NCBI GenBank assembly: GCA_029261615.1
Contig: JAJDAX010000332.1
Location: 1 to 6,076, forward strand
Length of the DNA stretch: 6,076 bases
Origin: Nitrospinaceae bacterium
Lineage (GTDB): Bacteria > Nitrospinota > Nitrospinia > Nitrospinales > Nitrospinaceae
Direction of reading: 5' to 3'
Within the stretch, counting starts at the first letter, position 1, and the number at the start of each line of letters is the position of its first letter. The notes below the pieces were generated by a model, which did not search any database, was not told the origin of the DNA, and worked only from the letters and a program-made list of their open reading frames with translations. Positions 5,921-6,076 of this stretch are shown here, one piece after another. The position numbers were made by a program, and so were the translations under genes.

Positions 5921-6076
5921 CTATCCTGCTCCTTTATCTTCTTTGGTCTCGAAATATGAAAGCGCTTCATTCAGCCGGATGGTAATTTGTTCGGCGTATT
6001 TTCTTTTTTCAGGGTCAGTGGCGTGCAAATCCGGATGATATTTTTTGAGCAGTCGACGATGCGCCCTTTGGGCCTC
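5921..6076 (-). CDS. J-domain (DnaJ/Hsp40-like) protein, C-terminal part only
   Basis: Reading the minus strand from the right edge gives 51 codons and a TAG stop at 5923-5921; the 5' end lies outside the window. The fragment contains RRLLKKYHPDLH, which is the end of J-domain helix II plus the HPD loop needed to stimulate the ATPase of DnaK/Hsp70. It continues with a helix III-like stretch ending in RLNEALSYF. Only about 36 residues follow the HPD, and there is no Gly/Phe linker or zinc-finger region. The J-domain therefore ends the protein: it is either a stand-alone small J-protein or a protein with a C-terminal J-domain (the DjlA arrangement). It is not a full DnaJ. Its stop is two bases from the next ATG, so the two genes are probably translationally coupled. 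Inferred role: recruiting Hsp70 to a client of this operon, perhaps PspA. The J-domain call is firm; the client is a guess. Confidence 0.85.
   Translation of the reverse strand, partial: EAQRAHRRLLKKYHPDLHATDPEKRKYAEQITIRLNEALSYFETKEDKGAG

Overview
The window is one continuous minus-strand gene cluster of nine genes, the first and last cut by the window edges. Transcription runs from high to low coordinates. Gaps are tiny (2, 17, 58, 30, 9 and 27 bases) and the last two junctions overlap, so I read it as a single operon whose promoter and terminator both lie outside the window. No stretch over 58 bases lacks a gene. I see no rRNA, tRNA, CRISPR array, insertion sequence or repeat array. Base composition is mixed, roughly half G+C by eye. 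There is no taxonomic marker; the gene set fits a diderm bacterium, but I cannot name the lineage.

In order of transcription: (1) 5921-6076, the last 51 codons of a J-domain (Hsp40) protein; (2) 5523-5918, a small acidic protein resembling the YbjN/CesT chaperone fold; (3) 4801-5505, a PspA/IM30 (ESCRT-III-like) membrane-remodelling protein; (4) 4104-4742, a membrane-anchored DUF4178-like protein; (5) 3216-4073, a multi-pass membrane protein made of two tandem DUF350 units; (6) 2631-3206, an unrecognised protein with two membrane segments and an extracytoplasmic domain; (7) 2343-2603, a small protein with one membrane segment and a Gly/Tyr-rich tail; (8) 803-2356, a polyamine aminopropyltransferase (spermidine synthase family) fused to a seven-helix membrane domain; (9) 1-812, a six-helix voltage-gated K+ channel with the TTVGYGD filter, whose 3' end lies beyond the window.

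The layout recalls the E. coli yjfIJKLMC cluster (small YjfI, PspA-like YjfJ, YjfK, DUF350 protein YjfL, and a polyamine-related ATP-grasp enzyme YjfC). Here the polyamine enzyme is a membrane aminopropyltransferase and a K+ channel is added. The simplest reading, which is inference, is an envelope-stress or membrane-homeostasis module. PspA would coat or repair the inner membrane. The J-domain and CesT-like proteins would act as chaperones or adaptors. The DUF350, DUF4178, 191-residue and Gly/Tyr-rich proteins would form a membrane complex. The aminopropyltransferase and K+ channel would control polycations and membrane potential. Parts of this association are known from other bacteria; the least described parts are genes 6 and 7.
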